From Sedimentimonas flavescens (GTDB lineage Bacteria; Pseudomonadota; Alphaproteobacteria; Rhodobacterales; Rhodobacteraceae), in NCBI RefSeq assembly GCF_019264375.1, contig NZ_JAHVAI010000010.1:1-64000 (forward strand): a stretch of DNA of 64,000 bases. Reading direction: 5' to 3'. Below are positions 45,831-55,097 of the stretch, piece after piece (the stretch's first letter is position 1; each line of letters begins with the position of its first letter). The notes below the pieces were generated by a model that had not been told where the DNA came from, did no database searches, and saw nothing but the letters and a program-made list of their open reading frames with translations. The position numbers were made by a program, and so were the translations under genes.

Positions 45831-45880
45831 CGGGGGCGCTGCCCCCGGACCCCCGGGATATTTTCGCCACATTGAAGGGA
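45831..45880 (+). repeat. Dispersed intergenic repeat, copy 5
   Basis: CGGGGGC-GCT-GCCCCCG hairpin, GACCCCCGGGATATTTTCGCC and ACATTGAAGGGA. The end overlaps the queG ribosome binding site, so the element contributes its translation start region. Confidence 0.65.
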
Positions 45881-45887
45881 AGGCCCC

Positions 45888-46928
45888 GTGACGGATCTGA
45901 AAGCCGCGCTGAGTAGGAAAGCCCTTGAGGAAGGGTTTTCGAAGCTGCGCGTGACTCGTCCCGATGCGGTTCCCGAAATCGCGGGGCGGCTGGAGGCTTT
46001 CGTTGACGCCGGGATGCACGGGCAGATGGGCTGGATGGCCGAGCGCATGGGCTGGCGCGGCGACCCGGCGGCGCTTTGGCCCGAGGCGCGTTCCGTCGTG
46101 ATGCTGGCCGAGGTCTATACGCCCGACGAGGATCCGATGGCGGCGGTGGCGCACCGGGACCATGGGGCGATCAGCGTTTATGCACGGGGCAAGGATTACC
46201 ACGATCTGGTCAAGAAGCGGCTGAAGCGCGTCGGGCGCTGGCTGCTTGAGGAAGCGACGCGGCGTGGAATTCAGGGCGAGATCAAGGTTTTCGTCGATAC
46301 CGCGCCGGTGATGGAAAAGCCGCTTGGGCAGGCCTCGGGGCTTGGGTGGCAGGGCAAGCACACGAACCTGCTGGCGCGCGATCTGGGCAGTTGGTTCTTT
46401 CTGGGGGCGATTTTCACGACGCTGGAGCTGGCGCCCGATGAACCCGAGGTCAGCCATTGCGGGAATTGCCGTGCCTGTCTCGACGCCTGCCCGACTGGGG
46501 CCTTTCCGGCGCCCTACCGCCTGGATGCACGGCGCTGCATTTCCTACCTGACGATCGAGCACAAGGGACCCGTCGATCCCGACTTGCGTCCGCATCTGGG
46601 CAACCGGATCTACGGTTGCGACGATTGTCTGGCCGCCTGCCCCTGGAACAAGTTTGCCGCCCAAGCGCGCGAGATCGGCTATGAGAACCGGATCGGCGCC
46701 CCGACACTCGCCGAACTGGTCGTGCTGGACGATGCCGCCTTCCGTGCGCGATTCGCAGGCTCGCCCATCAAGCGGATCGGGCGCGACCGGATGGTGCGCA
46801 ACGTGCTTTATGCGATCGGCAACTCGGCGAACGAAGCGCTGCGGCCCTTGGCACTGGCGCTACGGGACGACCCCGATGAGGCGGTGGCGGATGCTGCTCG
46901 TTGGGCAGCCGAGAGGCTGGCACCCTGA
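45888..46928 (+). CDS. queG: Epoxyqueuosine reductase
   Basis: 346 residues from a GTG start after AAGGGAAGG. It reduces epoxyqueuosine to queuosine in tRNA using cobalamin and two [4Fe-4S] clusters. Cysteines: C191, C194, C197, C201 ([12 protein letters not shown]), C217 (RRCISY) and C244, C247, C251 ([15 protein letters not shown]). The N-terminal cobalamin-binding part has [24 protein letters not shown]-like C-terminus (LAPD...) follows. An adjacent GST/FzlA gene is a common neighbour. Confidence 0.95.
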   Translation: MTDLKAALSRKALEEGFSKLRVTRPDAVPEIAGRLEAFVDAGMHGQMGWMAERMGWRGDPAALWPEARSVVMLAEVYTPDEDPMAAVAHRDHGAISVYARGKDYHDLVKKRLKRVGRWLLEEATRRGIQGEIKVFVDTAPVMEKPLGQASGLGWQGKHTNLLARDLGSWFFLGAIFTTLELAPDEPEVSHCGNCRACLDACPTGAFPAPYRLDARRCISYLTIEHKGPVDPDLRPHLGNRIYGCDDCLAACPWNKFAAQAREIGYENRIGAPTLAELVVLDDAAFRARFAGSPIKRIGRDRMVRNVLYAIGNSANEALRPLALALRDDPDEAVADAARWAAERLAP

Positions 46929-47000
46929 TCCGGCGCGCAGAATTGTAAGGGATACAGCCTTTCCGCTTTTCTTCGCAAACAACCGGGCTACCGTCGCTGC

Positions 47001-47960
47001 ATGAAACCGAGCACCCCGATACCGGCGGCTTCAAGCCTGCAGAACTCGCCCCTGACCGGCATCCTGTTCAAGCTGGTCTCGGTGCTGGTGTTCATCGTCA
47101 TGTCGGCGCTGATCAAGGCCACCGGGGGCGCCATCCCGGCGGGTGAAACGGTGTTCTTCCGTTCGGCCTTCGCGATTCCGGTGATCCTAGGCTGGCTGGC
47201 CTGGCGGCGGGAACTGGGTCAGGGGCTGCGTGTCACCAATCCGATGGGTCATGTCTGGCGCGGGGTTGTCGGCACCTCGGCGATGGGCTTCGGCTTTGCC
47301 GGTCTGGTGCTGCTGCCGCTGCCCGAGGTCACCGCGATCGGCTATGCGAGCCCTCTGCTTGTCGTGATCTTCGCCGCGATGTTCCTGGGAGAGGAGGTGC
47401 GCGCCTTCCGCCTGTCCGCCGTTGCGCTTGGGCTGGCGGGCGTGCTGATGGTGCTCTCGCCCCGGCTTGGCGCGGTGGGCGAGTCTGGCCACCGCGAGGC
47501 GCTTGGCGCGATGCTGGTGCTGATGGGGGCATTATGTGCCGCGCTGGCGCAGGTCTTCATCCGCAAGCTTGTCGCGACCGAGCGGACCTCGGCCATCGTC
47601 TTCTGGTTCTCGATCACCTCGACCCTGCTGTCGCTGATCACCATTCCCTTCGGCTGGGTCATGCCGACGCCCACCGAGGCCGCGCTGCTGGTCGCAACGG
47701 GTCTGCTGGGTGGCGTGGGGCAGATTCTGCTCACCTCCAGCTACCGCTACGCGGATGCCTCGATCGTGGCGCCCTTCGACTATGCCTCGATGATCTTCGC
47801 ACTGCTGATCGGCTATTTCGTCTTCGACGAGGTGCCGACTCTGGTGATGTTGGCAGGTGCCACGCTGATCATCCTGGCGGGCGTGATGATCATCTGGCGC
47901 GAGCGGCAACTGGGCCTGAAGCGCGCGGCGCAGCGCAAGGTAATGACCCCACAGGGCTAG
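47001..47960 (+). CDS. DMT superfamily (EamA) transporter
   Basis: 319 residues, two EamA repeats, about ten hydrophobic segments (first at about 18-40, repeat two from about 165). KATGGAIPAGETVFFRSAFAIP and FIRKLVATERTSAIVFWFS with APFDYASMIFALLIGY match RhaT/RarD-like carriers. The substrate is unknown. It begins 72 bp after queG. Confidence 0.86.
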   Translation: MKPSTPIPAASSLQNSPLTGILFKLVSVLVFIVMSALIKATGGAIPAGETVFFRSAFAIPVILGWLAWRRELGQGLRVTNPMGHVWRGVVGTSAMGFGFAGLVLLPLPEVTAIGYASPLLVVIFAAMFLGEEVRAFRLSAVALGLAGVLMVLSPRLGAVGESGHREALGAMLVLMGALCAALAQVFIRKLVATERTSAIVFWFSITSTLLSLITIPFGWVMPTPTEAALLVATGLLGGVGQILLTSSYRYADASIVAPFDYASMIFALLIGYFVFDEVPTLVMLAGATLIILAGVMIIWRERQLGLKRAAQRKVMTPQG

Positions 47961-48042
47961 GTCCGGATGCGGCAGCCGGTCCGGTCGCAGAATCGGCTGA
48001 GTTGTGCTAGGGTTCCTCACTGAGCAAGCTGAGGAGGCCAAG

Positions 48043-48234
48043 ATGACCCGTCATATTACCGACCACGCTGCCCCGAAGGCCGAAGGCACCCGGACCGAGC
48101 AATTCGTGGATATCGAACGCAAGAAAGGTATCCATCCCGCGGTGGCAGAGCTGAACCAGCGGGCGGCAGATCGCAGCCCGCGCAAGGTTCAGGAGTTCCT
48201 GCGCATCGACCGCGAGCAGAAGGACGCAGTCTGA
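48043..48234 (+). CDS. Small uncharacterised protein (63 aa)
   Basis: 63 residues, highly charged, no hydrophobic segment; KIHP and the tail RKVQEFLRIDREQKDAV suggest an amphipathic helix at residues 40-60. A strong GAGGAGGCCAAG site supports translation. I know no function. It sits alone between the DMT gene and a terminator at 48267. Confidence 0.68.
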   Translation: MTRHITDHAAPKAEGTRTEQFVDIERKKGIHPAVAELNQRAADRSPRKVQEFLRIDREQKDAV

Positions 48235-48266
48235 GCCCGTTCCGAGCTTCGCGAGACCGAAATGCA

Positions 48267-48295
48267 AAAGGCGCGCCCCGGGGCGCGCCTTTCCA
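48267..48295. terminator. Bidirectional terminator
   Basis: Perfect 26-bp palindrome AAAGGCGCGCCCC/GGGGCGCGCCTTT (48268-48293) between the small gene (+) and ilvE (-), with A and T tracts at the two ends. It can act in both directions. Confidence 0.75.
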
Positions 48296-48311
48296 TTTCT
48301 GCTCTCGTGCA

Positions 48312-49181
48312 TCAGGCGCGCACGAGACGCTCATAGCTTTCCGAGATATCGCGGGTCAGCGCACCCACTTCGAAGTGGAAGTCGCCGATCTGGCCCACCG
48401 GAGTGACCTCGGCGGCGGTGCCGGTCAGCCAGCACTGCTCGAACCCGGCCAGTTCCACCGGCTCGATGTGACGCTCGTGCACGGTGACGCCCTTTTCCTT
48501 GAGCATCTGGATCACGGTCTGACGGGTGAGGCCATTGAGGAAGCAATCGGGCTTGGGCGTATGCACCTCGCCATTCTTCACGAAGAAGACGTTCGCGCCG
48601 GTCGCCTCGGCCACATAGCCGCGATAATCCATCATCAGCGCGTCCGAGCAGCCCTTGGCCTCGGCGGCGTGCTTGGACATGGTGCAGATCATGTAAAGAC
48701 CGGCGGCCTTGGCCTCGGACGGGATCGTCTTGGGGTCGGGACGGCGCCATTTCGAGATGTCGAGCTTGGCGCCCTTCATCTTGGCGTCGCCGTAATAGTT
48801 GCCCCACTCCCAGCCGGCCACAGCCAGACGGACCGGGTTGCGCTTGGCCGAGACACCCATGTCGTCGCCCGCGCCGCGCCAGGCAACCGCGCGCACATAG
48901 GCGTCTTTCCAGCCATTGGCGGCCAGCATGTCGTACTTGGCCTTCTCGATTTCCTCGACCGAGTAGGGGATCTCCATATCGAGCAGGTTGGCCGAGCGGT
49001 GCAGACGCTCGGAATGTTCCACGCTCTTGAAGATCTTGCCGTTGTAGCAGCGCTCGCCCTCGAAAACGGATGAGGCATAGTGCAGCGCGTGGGTCAGGAC
49101 GTGGACCTTGGCGTTACGCCACTCCACCATCTGACCGTCCATCCAGATCCAGCCATCGCGATCATCATAAGCCCCGGCCAT
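48312..49181 (-). CDS. ilvE: Branched-chain amino-acid aminotransferase
   Basis: 289 residues, class IV PLP aminotransferase. It interconverts Leu/Ile/Val and 2-oxo acids. VHVLTHALHYASSVFEGERCY, VRAVAWRG, SKHAAEAKGCSDALMM and TGANVFFVKNGEVHTP with CFLNGLTRQTVIQ are conserved. Lys for PLP lies near residue 160 (KMKGAKLDISKW region, by family). AAGGAGGATAAA precedes the ATG at 49181; a 42-residue upstream extension is rejected. Confidence 0.93.
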   Translation of the reverse strand: MAGAYDDRDGWIWMDGQMVEWRNAKVHVLTHALHYASSVFEGERCYNGKIFKSVEHSERLHRSANLLDMEIPYSVEEIEKAKYDMLAANGWKDAYVRAVAWRGAGDDMGVSAKRNPVRLAVAGWEWGNYYGDAKMKGAKLDISKWRRPDPKTIPSEAKAAGLYMICTMSKHAAEAKGCSDALMMDYRGYVAEATGANVFFVKNGEVHTPKPDCFLNGLTRQTVIQMLKEKGVTVHERHIEPVELAGFEQCWLTGTAAEVTPVGQIGDFHFEVGALTRDISESYERLVRA

Positions 49182-49212
49182 TTTATCCTCCTTCGGATCA
49201 CCCGGTTTTTCG

Positions 49213-49255
49213 AATATTGCGCAGAAAATGTCCGCTTCGGACATAATATTGCGCA
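49213..49255. promoter_or_regulatory. Operator-like block between ilvE and petP
   Basis: Direct repeats AATATTGCGCA at 49213-49223 and 49245-49255 are 32 bp apart and flank a perfect palindrome ATGTCCG-CTT-CGGACAT (49228-49244). It lies in the divergent ilvE/petP gap. A candidate ilvE promoter on the minus strand is TTGACT (49290-49295) plus TACCGA (49267-49272) with 17 bp between. Confidence 0.5.
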
Positions 49256-49334
49256 AATTGTGGGCTTCGGTAGCAATTGATTCTTGGAAAGTCAACATCG
49301 CTGACATAAAGTCACCGAAAAGAGAGGGTGATCA

Positions 49335-49835
49335 ATGGCAGACAGCGGCACGCAGGGAGGCGAGACCCTGCTGTTCCTGACGGACGAGCAGTTGCGCAAG
49401 GGGATCGAGGCGATGTTCTTCGCCTATCGCGGCTTCACCGCCGACCCGGACCGAATCCTCGAGAAATACGCCTATGGGCGCGCCCATCACCGTGCCATTC
49501 ACTTCATCAACCGTCAGCCCGGCCTGACGGTGACGACCCTCCTGTCGGTTCTGGGCGTGACCAAGCAGTCGCTCAACCGGGTGCTGCGCACGCTGATCGA
49601 GGATGGGCTGGTCGAAAGCCGCGTGGGCCGCAAGGACAAGCGCGAGCGGCATCTGTTCCTGACCGAAAAGGGAGAGGCGCTGGAGCGCGAACTCTCGGGC
49701 GCGCAGCGCGAGCGGATGCGTGCGGCCTATCGCGCCGCCGGGCCGCAGGCCGTCGCGGGCTTCCGCCAGGTGCTTGAGGCGATGATGGATTTCGAGATGC
49801 GCCGACACTACCAGATGATGAAGGACGGCACTTGA
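49335..49835 (+). CDS. petP: MarR family regulator PetP
   Basis: 166 residues. MarR winged helix: AHHRAIHFINRQPGLTVTTLLSVLGVTKQSLNRVLRTLIEDGLV (recognition helix region) and the wing VGRKDKRERHLFLTEKG. In Rhodobacter capsulatus petP and petR precede petABC and are required for its expression. Followed by petR with a 1-nt overlap (TGATG). Confidence 0.88.
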   Translation: MADSGTQGGETLLFLTDEQLRKGIEAMFFAYRGFTADPDRILEKYAYGRAHHRAIHFINRQPGLTVTTLLSVLGVTKQSLNRVLRTLIEDGLVESRVGRKDKRERHLFLTEKGEALERELSGAQRERMRAAYRAAGPQAVAGFRQVLEAMMDFEMRRHYQMMKDGT

Positions 49836-50554
49836 TGGGCGGAACGGCAAATTCTCCGCATCTGCTGATCGTGGATGATGACGAACGCATCCGGGGGCTC
49901 TTGCACAAATTCCTTGCTCGCAACGGCTTTCTGGTCACCGCCGCGCGCGATGCCGCCCATGCCCGGCGGCTGCTGGCGGGGCTGGAATTCAACCTGATCG
50001 TGCTTGATGTGATGATGCCGGGCGAGGACGGGCTAAGCCTGACGCGCGACCTGCGCGCCCGCAAGGTGGCCACGCCGGTTCTGCTGCTGACCGCACGCGG
50101 CGAGACCCGTGAGCGGATCGAGGGGCTTGAGGCCGGGGCCGACGACTATCTTGCAAAACCCTTCGAGCCGAAAGAACTGCTGCTGCGCATCAACGCGATC
50201 CTGCGGCGCGTCCCGACCGAGATTCAGACCGGACCGAAATACATCAGCCTCGGGCCGCTGCGCTACGATCAGGACCGGGGCGAATTGTGGCAGGGCGAAG
50301 CGCCGGTACGCCTGACGGCAACCGAGGTCGCGCTGATGCGCATCTTCGCCGCGCATTCCGGCGAGGTCGTCAGCCGCGCCGAACTGATCGACGAGTTGGG
50401 CCGCGATCGGGCTGGCAGTTCGGACGAGGGCGCAGGCGACCGCGCCGTCGACGTCCAGATCACCCGCCTGCGCCGCAAGATCGAGCCGGACCCGCGCGAG
50501 CCGCGCTATCTGCAGACGGTTCGCGGGCTGGGATACATGCTCGCCCCGGACTGA
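49835..50554 (+). CDS. petR: Response regulator PetR (OmpR family)
   Basis: 239 residues. Receiver: LLIVDDDERIRGLL, LDVMMPGEDG (phosphoacceptor aspartate), LAKPFEPKELLLR; then a winged helix ending VDVQITRLRRKIEPDPREPRYLQTVRGLGYML. No partner kinase gene is nearby, as described for PetR in R. capsulatus. Start is the ATG in the petP overlap (TGATG). It precedes petA by 260 bp. Confidence 0.9.
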   Translation: MGGTANSPHLLIVDDDERIRGLLHKFLARNGFLVTAARDAAHARRLLAGLEFNLIVLDVMMPGEDGLSLTRDLRARKVATPVLLLTARGETRERIEGLEAGADDYLAKPFEPKELLLRINAILRRVPTEIQTGPKYISLGPLRYDQDRGELWQGEAPVRLTATEVALMRIFAAHSGEVVSRAELIDELGRDRAGSSDEGAGDRAVDVQITRLRRKIEPDPREPRYLQTVRGLGYMLAPD

Positions 50555-50613
50555 GTCGCACCGGCAACTGGGAACTGGCGGCCTCAGCGCCTTGCGCCAT
50601 GGGCTTTCGCAAT

Positions 50614-50648
50614 GTTTGCGCAAAACATACGCGCCATTTGCGGCAAAA
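50614..50648 (+). promoter_or_regulatory. TTGCGCAAAA-type motif pair upstream of petA
   Basis: GTTTGCGCAAAAC (50614-50626) is a near-palindrome, and TTTGCGGCAAAA follows at 50637-50648. The TTGCGCA core matches the motif in the ilvE-petP gap, so PetR (or PetP) could bind both control regions. I see no clean -35/-10 pair in this 260-bp gap. Confidence 0.4.
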
Positions 50649-50814
50649 CACCCAAGCTACTGTTGCATCGCGGCAATTGGCCACGTCTGCACGTGAATGT
50701 CTGCTGGACTGACAGGTTTGTGATTGCTAAAGAACCCCCCATGTTCGGCGGCACTTAGTGCGGCCCGGCAAGTCGTATCGGCCTGATTTTCAGGCCCGGG
50801 AAGGGAGAAGATAC

Positions 50815-51372
50815 GTGTCCCACGCAGAAGATCACGCAGGCACCCGGAGGGATTTCCTCTACTACGCGACCGCCGGCACCGGCGCCGTGGTTGCGGGCGC
50901 GGCCGTCTGGCCGCTTGTGAACCAGATGAACGCATCGGCTGACGTCAAGGCGCTCGCCTCGATTTACGTCGATATCTCGGGCATCGAGCCCGGCACCCAG
51001 CTGACCGTCAAATGGCGCGGCAAGCCGGTGTTCATCCGCCGCCGCACCTCGGATGAAATCGACGCCGGACGCGCCGTCGATGTCACCACCCTCATCGACC
51101 AGTCGGCCGAGAATGCGAACAAGCCGGGCGCTGACGCCTCGGATGAGAACCGCACCCTCGACGACGCTGGCGAATGGCTGGTGATGATGGGCGTTTGCAC
51201 CCACCTGGGCTGCGTCCCGCTTGGCGACGCTGGCGAATTCGGCGGCTGGTTCTGCCCCTGCCACGGCTCGCACTACGATACCGCCGGCCGCATCCGCAAG
51301 GGCCCCGCGCCGCGCAACCTCGATATTCCGGTGGCCCAGTTCACCGATGAATCCACGATCCTGCTGGGCTGA
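50815..51372 (+). CDS. petA: Rieske iron-sulphur protein of the bc1 complex
   Basis: 185 residues from GTG after AAGGGAGAAG. Inner-membrane anchor (about 17-38) with a Tat-type TRRDFL motif. [2Fe-2S] ligands C128, H130 (CTHLGC box 1) and C147, H150 (CPCHGSH box 2), with C133 and C149 forming the disulphide. First gene of the petABC operon; it passes electrons from quinol to cytochrome c1. The N-terminus [14 protein letters not shown] matches R. capsulatus closely. Confidence 0.96.
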   Translation: MSHAEDHAGTRRDFLYYATAGTGAVVAGAAVWPLVNQMNASADVKALASIYVDISGIEPGTQLTVKWRGKPVFIRRRTSDEIDAGRAVDVTTLIDQSAENANKPGADASDENRTLDDAGEWLVMMGVCTHLGCVPLGDAGEFGGWFCPCHGSHYDTAGRIRKGPAPRNLDIPVAQFTDESTILLG

Positions 51373-51384
51373 GGGAGAAGCTAA

Positions 51385-52698
51385 ATGGCTGGAATTCCGC
51401 ACGACCATTACGAGCCCAAGACGGGCATCGAGAAGTGGCTGCATTCGCGTCTGCCGATCGTGTCGCTGATTTACGACACCATCATGATCCCGACGCCGAA
51501 GAACCTGAACTGGTGGTGGATCTGGGGCATCGTCCTGGCCTTCTGCCTCGGGCTTCAGATCGTCACCGGCATCGTCCTGGTGATGCACTACACCCCCCAT
51601 GTCGACCTGGCCTTCGCCTCGGTCGAACATATCATGCGTGACGTGAACGGCGGCTACGCCATCCGTTACATGCACGCCAACGGCGCCTCGCTGTTCTTCC
51701 TTGCCGTCTACATCCACATCTTCCGCGGCCTCTACTACGGTTCGTACAAGGCCCCGCGCGAAGTGACCTGGATCGTCGGCATGGTGATCTATCTGATGAT
51801 GATGGGCACCGCCTTCATGGGCTACGTGCTGCCGTGGGGCCAGATGTCGTTCTGGGGCGCCACCGTTATCACCGGTCTTTTCGGCGCGATTCCGGGCGTT
51901 GGCCCCGCGATCCAGGACTGGCTGCTTGGCGGACCGGCCGTGGACAACGCCACGCTCAACCGCTTCTTCTCGCTGCACTACCTGCTGCCCTTCGTGATCG
52001 CGGCCCTCGTCGCCGTTCACATCTGGGCCTTCCACACCACGGGCAACAACAACCCGGCCGGTGTCGAGGTGCGTCGCGGCTCGAAAGCCGAAGCCCAGAA
52101 AGACACCCTGCCCTTCTGGCCCTACTTCGTGGTGAAGGATCTCGTCGCGCTCGCGCTCGTCGTGACCATCTTCTTCGCGGTCGTCGGCTTCATGCCGAAC
52201 TACCTCGGCCACCCGGACAACTACATCGAGGCGAACCCGCTCTCGACCCCGGCGCATATCGTGCCCGAATGGTACTTCCTGCCGTTCTACGCGATCCTGC
52301 GGGCCTTCACGGCCGACGTCTGGGCGGTGATCCTGGTCAACAAGATCACCTTCGGCATCGTTGACGCGAAGTTCTTCGGCGTTATCGCGATGTTCGGCGC
52401 GATCATCGCGATGGCCCTGGCTCCGTGGCTGGACACCTCGAAAGTCCGCTCGGGTCAGTTCCGTCCGATGTTCAAGTGGTGGTTCTGGCTGCTGGCGATC
52501 GACTTCGTCGTGCTGATGTGGGTTGGCGCGATGCCGACCGACGGGATCTACCCCTACATCTCGCTGATCGGCGCGACCTACTGGTTCGCCTACTTCTTCG
52601 TGATCCTGCCGCTTCTGGGCATCATCGAAAAGCCGCTGCCGATGCCGGCCACGGTCGAAGAAGACTTCAACAACCACTACGGCAACCCGGCCGAGTAA
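51385..52698 (+). CDS. petB: Cytochrome b of the bc1 complex
   Basis: 437 residues, eight or more membrane helices with the bis-heme core. The PEWY motif lies at 294-297, the Qo site. [19 protein letters not shown] and [18 protein letters not shown] are conserved. The b-heme histidines fall in the second and fourth helices (by family). GGGAGAAGCTAA precedes the ATG, 12 bp after petA. Confidence 0.97.
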   Translation: MAGIPHDHYEPKTGIEKWLHSRLPIVSLIYDTIMIPTPKNLNWWWIWGIVLAFCLGLQIVTGIVLVMHYTPHVDLAFASVEHIMRDVNGGYAIRYMHANGASLFFLAVYIHIFRGLYYGSYKAPREVTWIVGMVIYLMMMGTAFMGYVLPWGQMSFWGATVITGLFGAIPGVGPAIQDWLLGGPAVDNATLNRFFSLHYLLPFVIAALVAVHIWAFHTTGNNNPAGVEVRRGSKAEAQKDTLPFWPYFVVKDLVALALVVTIFFAVVGFMPNYLGHPDNYIEANPLSTPAHIVPEWYFLPFYAILRAFTADVWAVILVNKITFGIVDAKFFGVIAMFGAIIAMALAPWLDTSKVRSGQFRPMFKWWFWLLAIDFVVLMWVGAMPTDGIYPYISLIGATYWFAYFFVILPLLGIIEKPLPMPATVEEDFNNHYGNPAE

Positions 52699-52716
52699 GA
52701 AACAGGACCTGAAATC

Positions 52717-53505
52717 ATGAAAAAACTTCTGATCTCTGCCGTTTCCGCGCTCGTGCTTGGCGCCGGTTCGGCCTTTGCCGCGGGCAGCGAGGGGCATATC
52801 GAAGATATCGCCTTCTCGTTCGAAGGGCCCTTCGGACGCTACGACCAGCAGCAGCTGCGCCGTGGCTTCCAGGTCTACCGTGAGGTCTGCGCCGGCTGTC
52901 ACGGGCTCAAGTTCGTCCCGATCCGCTCGCTTGCGGATGAGGGCGGCCCGCAGATGAACCCCGACTGGGTGCGTGCCTTCGCGGCCGAACTCGACGAGGC
53001 CATCGACAAGGACACCGGCGAGCCGCGTCCGCGCAAGGAAACCGACATGTTCCCGACCCGCCAGGGCGAGGGCATGGGACCGGACCTGTCGCTCATGGCG
53101 AAGGCTCGTGCGGGCTTCCACGGCCCCTACGGCACCGGCATCAACCAGCTTGTCCGCGGCATCGGTGGCCCCGAGTATATCAGCGCCATCCTCACCGGCT
53201 TCAGCGGCGAGGAAAAAGAGGAAGCGGGTTCGTTCTTCTATGAGAACCACGCATTCCCGGGTGGCTGGATCGCGATGAGCCCGCCGCTCTCGGAAGATCT
53301 GGTCGAGTATGAAGACGGCACCCCGGCGACTGTCGAGCAGATGGCCGAGGACGTTTCGGCCTTCCTGATGTGGACCGCCGAACCCAAGCTGATGGGCCGC
53401 AAGAACATGGGCTTCACCGCCGTCATGCTTCTGGGCCTGCTGACCGTCCTGCTCTACCTGAGCAACAAGCGCCTCTGGGCGCCGTACAAGGGTAAGAAAG
53501 CCTGA
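52717..53505 (+). CDS. petC: Cytochrome c1 of the bc1 complex
   Basis: 262 residues, signal peptide cleaved after about residue 21 (AFA). Heme site C58-x-x-C61-H62 (CAGCH) and the PDLSLMAK region near the axial methionine of the family. Single C-terminal membrane anchor near 225-250 ([17 protein letters not shown]). It passes electrons to soluble cytochrome c. Ends before a terminator. Confidence 0.97.
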   Translation: MKKLLISAVSALVLGAGSAFAAGSEGHIEDIAFSFEGPFGRYDQQQLRRGFQVYREVCAGCHGLKFVPIRSLADEGGPQMNPDWVRAFAAELDEAIDKDTGEPRPRKETDMFPTRQGEGMGPDLSLMAKARAGFHGPYGTGINQLVRGIGGPEYISAILTGFSGEEKEEAGSFFYENHAFPGGWIAMSPPLSEDLVEYEDGTPATVEQMAEDVSAFLMWTAEPKLMGRKNMGFTAVMLLGLLTVLLYLSNKRLWAPYKGKKA

Positions 53506-53530
53506 TCCCTCAGGCGATCGACTGAAAGGA

Positions 53531-53557
53531 AACGCGCCCCCTCGGGGGCGCGTTTTC
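53531..53557 (+). terminator. Terminator after petABC
   Basis: AACGCGCCCC/GGGGCGCGTT stem (10 bp, loop CTCG) followed by TTCG and T-rich sequence, 25 bp past petC. Confidence 0.8.
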
Positions 53558-53637
53558 GTTTCCGCACTCGCGCGGTTGCTTTCCCATGGCAGCGCCTGCG
53601 GCAATGACCTACGATGCCCCCAATTCAAGGAGACCTC

Positions 53638-54387
53638 ATGCCCGCCACTCGCGCCCCCCGTCTGTGCGTCCTGATCGACGCCGACAATGTCCCCGCAAGC
53701 TATGCCGAATCCATCTTCGAAGAGATCTCGGGTCTGGGCGAGGCTTCGGTTCGCCGGATTTATGGGGACTGGTCCTCGGCCCGGCTGACCGGGTGGGCGA
53801 AAAAGGTCAACGCGCTTGGCATGGTCGCCGATCAGCAGTTCTCGAACACCAGGGGTAAGAATGCCTCGGACATCGGCCTGGTGATCGCGGCGATGGATTT
53901 CCTGCACTCGGGGCTGTTCGACGGCTTCGTGCTGGTCTCGTCTGACAGCGACTTTACCCGCCTCGCCTCGCGTATCCGCGAGCAGGGGCTGGATGTCTAT
54001 GGCATCGGCGAGCAGAAGACCCCCGAGGCCTTCCGTAACGCCTGCAAGCGCTTCATCTATGTCGAGAACCTCGGCGCCGAGAACGCGCCAGCCGACACCT
54101 CGCCGCCGGAACCCGGCACCCCGGCCACCGAGCCGCCACGCAGCGAAACGACGAAGCTGCCGCCCTCGAAGGCCATCCCCATCGTCGTCGCCGCGATGAA
54201 GCGCATCGGGCTAGAGGAGGAATGGTATTCGCTTGGGCAGTTGGGGCAGTTCATCACCCTGTCGCATCCCGACTTCGACACCCGCACCTATGGCGCGGCG
54301 AAGCTTTCGGATCTGCTCAAGAAGACCGGCCGTTTCGAAGTCAAACAGGGCCCGGGCAACCACCTGATCGTGCGCGACAAGGCCTGA
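53638..54387 (+). CDS. NYN domain plus OST-HTH/LOTUS domain protein
   Basis: 249 residues. An N-terminal NYN (PIN-like RNase) domain: LCVLIDADNVPASYAESIF, NASDIGLVIAAMDFL, VLVSSDSDFTRLASRIREQG, GEQKTPEAFRNACKRFIYVE. A Pro-rich linker (about 150-180) leads to a C-terminal OST-HTH/LOTUS domain (KAIPIVVAAMKRIGLEEEW... YGAAKLSDLLKKTGRFEV...NHLIVRDK). The pairing suggests RNA binding plus cleavage. The RNA target is unknown. AAGGAGACCTC precedes the ATG. Confidence 0.86.
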   Translation: MPATRAPRLCVLIDADNVPASYAESIFEEISGLGEASVRRIYGDWSSARLTGWAKKVNALGMVADQQFSNTRGKNASDIGLVIAAMDFLHSGLFDGFVLVSSDSDFTRLASRIREQGLDVYGIGEQKTPEAFRNACKRFIYVENLGAENAPADTSPPEPGTPATEPPRSETTKLPPSKAIPIVVAAMKRIGLEEEWYSLGQLGQFITLSHPDFDTRTYGAAKLSDLLKKTGRFEVKQGPGNHLIVRDKA

Positions 54388-54393
54388 GGGCGC

Positions 54394-55023
54394 TCAGCGC
54401 GCAGCCCCGTAGCGGGCCATGAACATCTCGATGGCTCCGTCGATCGTGCGCTTTACGTCGCGCGGCGCACAGCAGCTGTCGACGCCGAAGATCAGCCGTG
54501 CGTGGATGTCTGCCTTGCACAGCTCGGCGAACTGGTCTGCGGCCAGCTCAAAATCCTCGATCACCAGCTCGCCCCGGCTTGCAGCCTCGCGCAGGTAGTC
54601 CACCAGCCGCTCGCGCACCATGATCGGGCCGGAGTGGTAGAATTCATGCCCAAGCTGCGGGAAGCGGTCGCTTTCGGCGACACAGATGCGGAAGATGCCG
54701 CGCCCGAAATCCGAGGACATGAAGGCGATGATCTTCTCGGCGGCAAAGCGCAGCACATCGCGCACCGGGGCCTGTCGGTGGATCAGTTCCACGGCCTCAT
54801 CGGCCTGCCGCGCGCATTCGGTCTTGGCGACTTCCATGAACAGAAGCTGCTTGTCGGGGAAATAGCTGTAGAGCGTGGCTTTCGAAACGCCTGCTTCGCG
54901 CGCGATGTCATCGACCGAGGCCCCCTCGAACCCGTCGCGCAGAAAGACCGTGCGTGCACCGTCCAGCACCTGAGCGAACTTGCGGCCCTTGCGGATCTTC
55001 GGTTTGGTCTCTGCCTCGGCCAT
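54394..55023 (-). CDS. TetR family transcriptional regulator
   Basis: 209 residues. The HTH is VDDIAREAGVSKATLYSYFPDKQLLFMEV near 40-68, preceded by ARTVFLRDGFEGAS; a TetR_C-like all-helical domain follows. Its likely targets are unknown; a GST is adjacent (55.1 kb) but the two genes are co-directional, 75 bp apart. GGAGGACCC precedes the ATG at 55023. Confidence 0.86.
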   Translation of the reverse strand: MAEAETKPKIRKGRKFAQVLDGARTVFLRDGFEGASVDDIAREAGVSKATLYSYFPDKQLLFMEVAKTECARQADEAVELIHRQAPVRDVLRFAAEKIIAFMSSDFGRGIFRICVAESDRFPQLGHEFYHSGPIMVRERLVDYLREAASRGELVIEDFELAADQFAELCKADIHARLIFGVDSCCAPRDVKRTIDGAIEMFMARYGAAR

Positions 55024-55097
55024 GGGTCCTCCGTTCCGGCCACGCGCCGGACGGCCCAACATAAACCGTGCAGTTCAGCCGGGGCAAGGCCGGGCGA

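Noticed and set aside
50755-53907. A very long open frame on the minus strand (about 1050 codons) opposite petABC
   Set aside because: It is the antisense of three unmistakable bc1 genes. Long open frames on the opposite strand are a by-product of GC-rich codon use; the translation shows no known domain and no good ribosome binding site.
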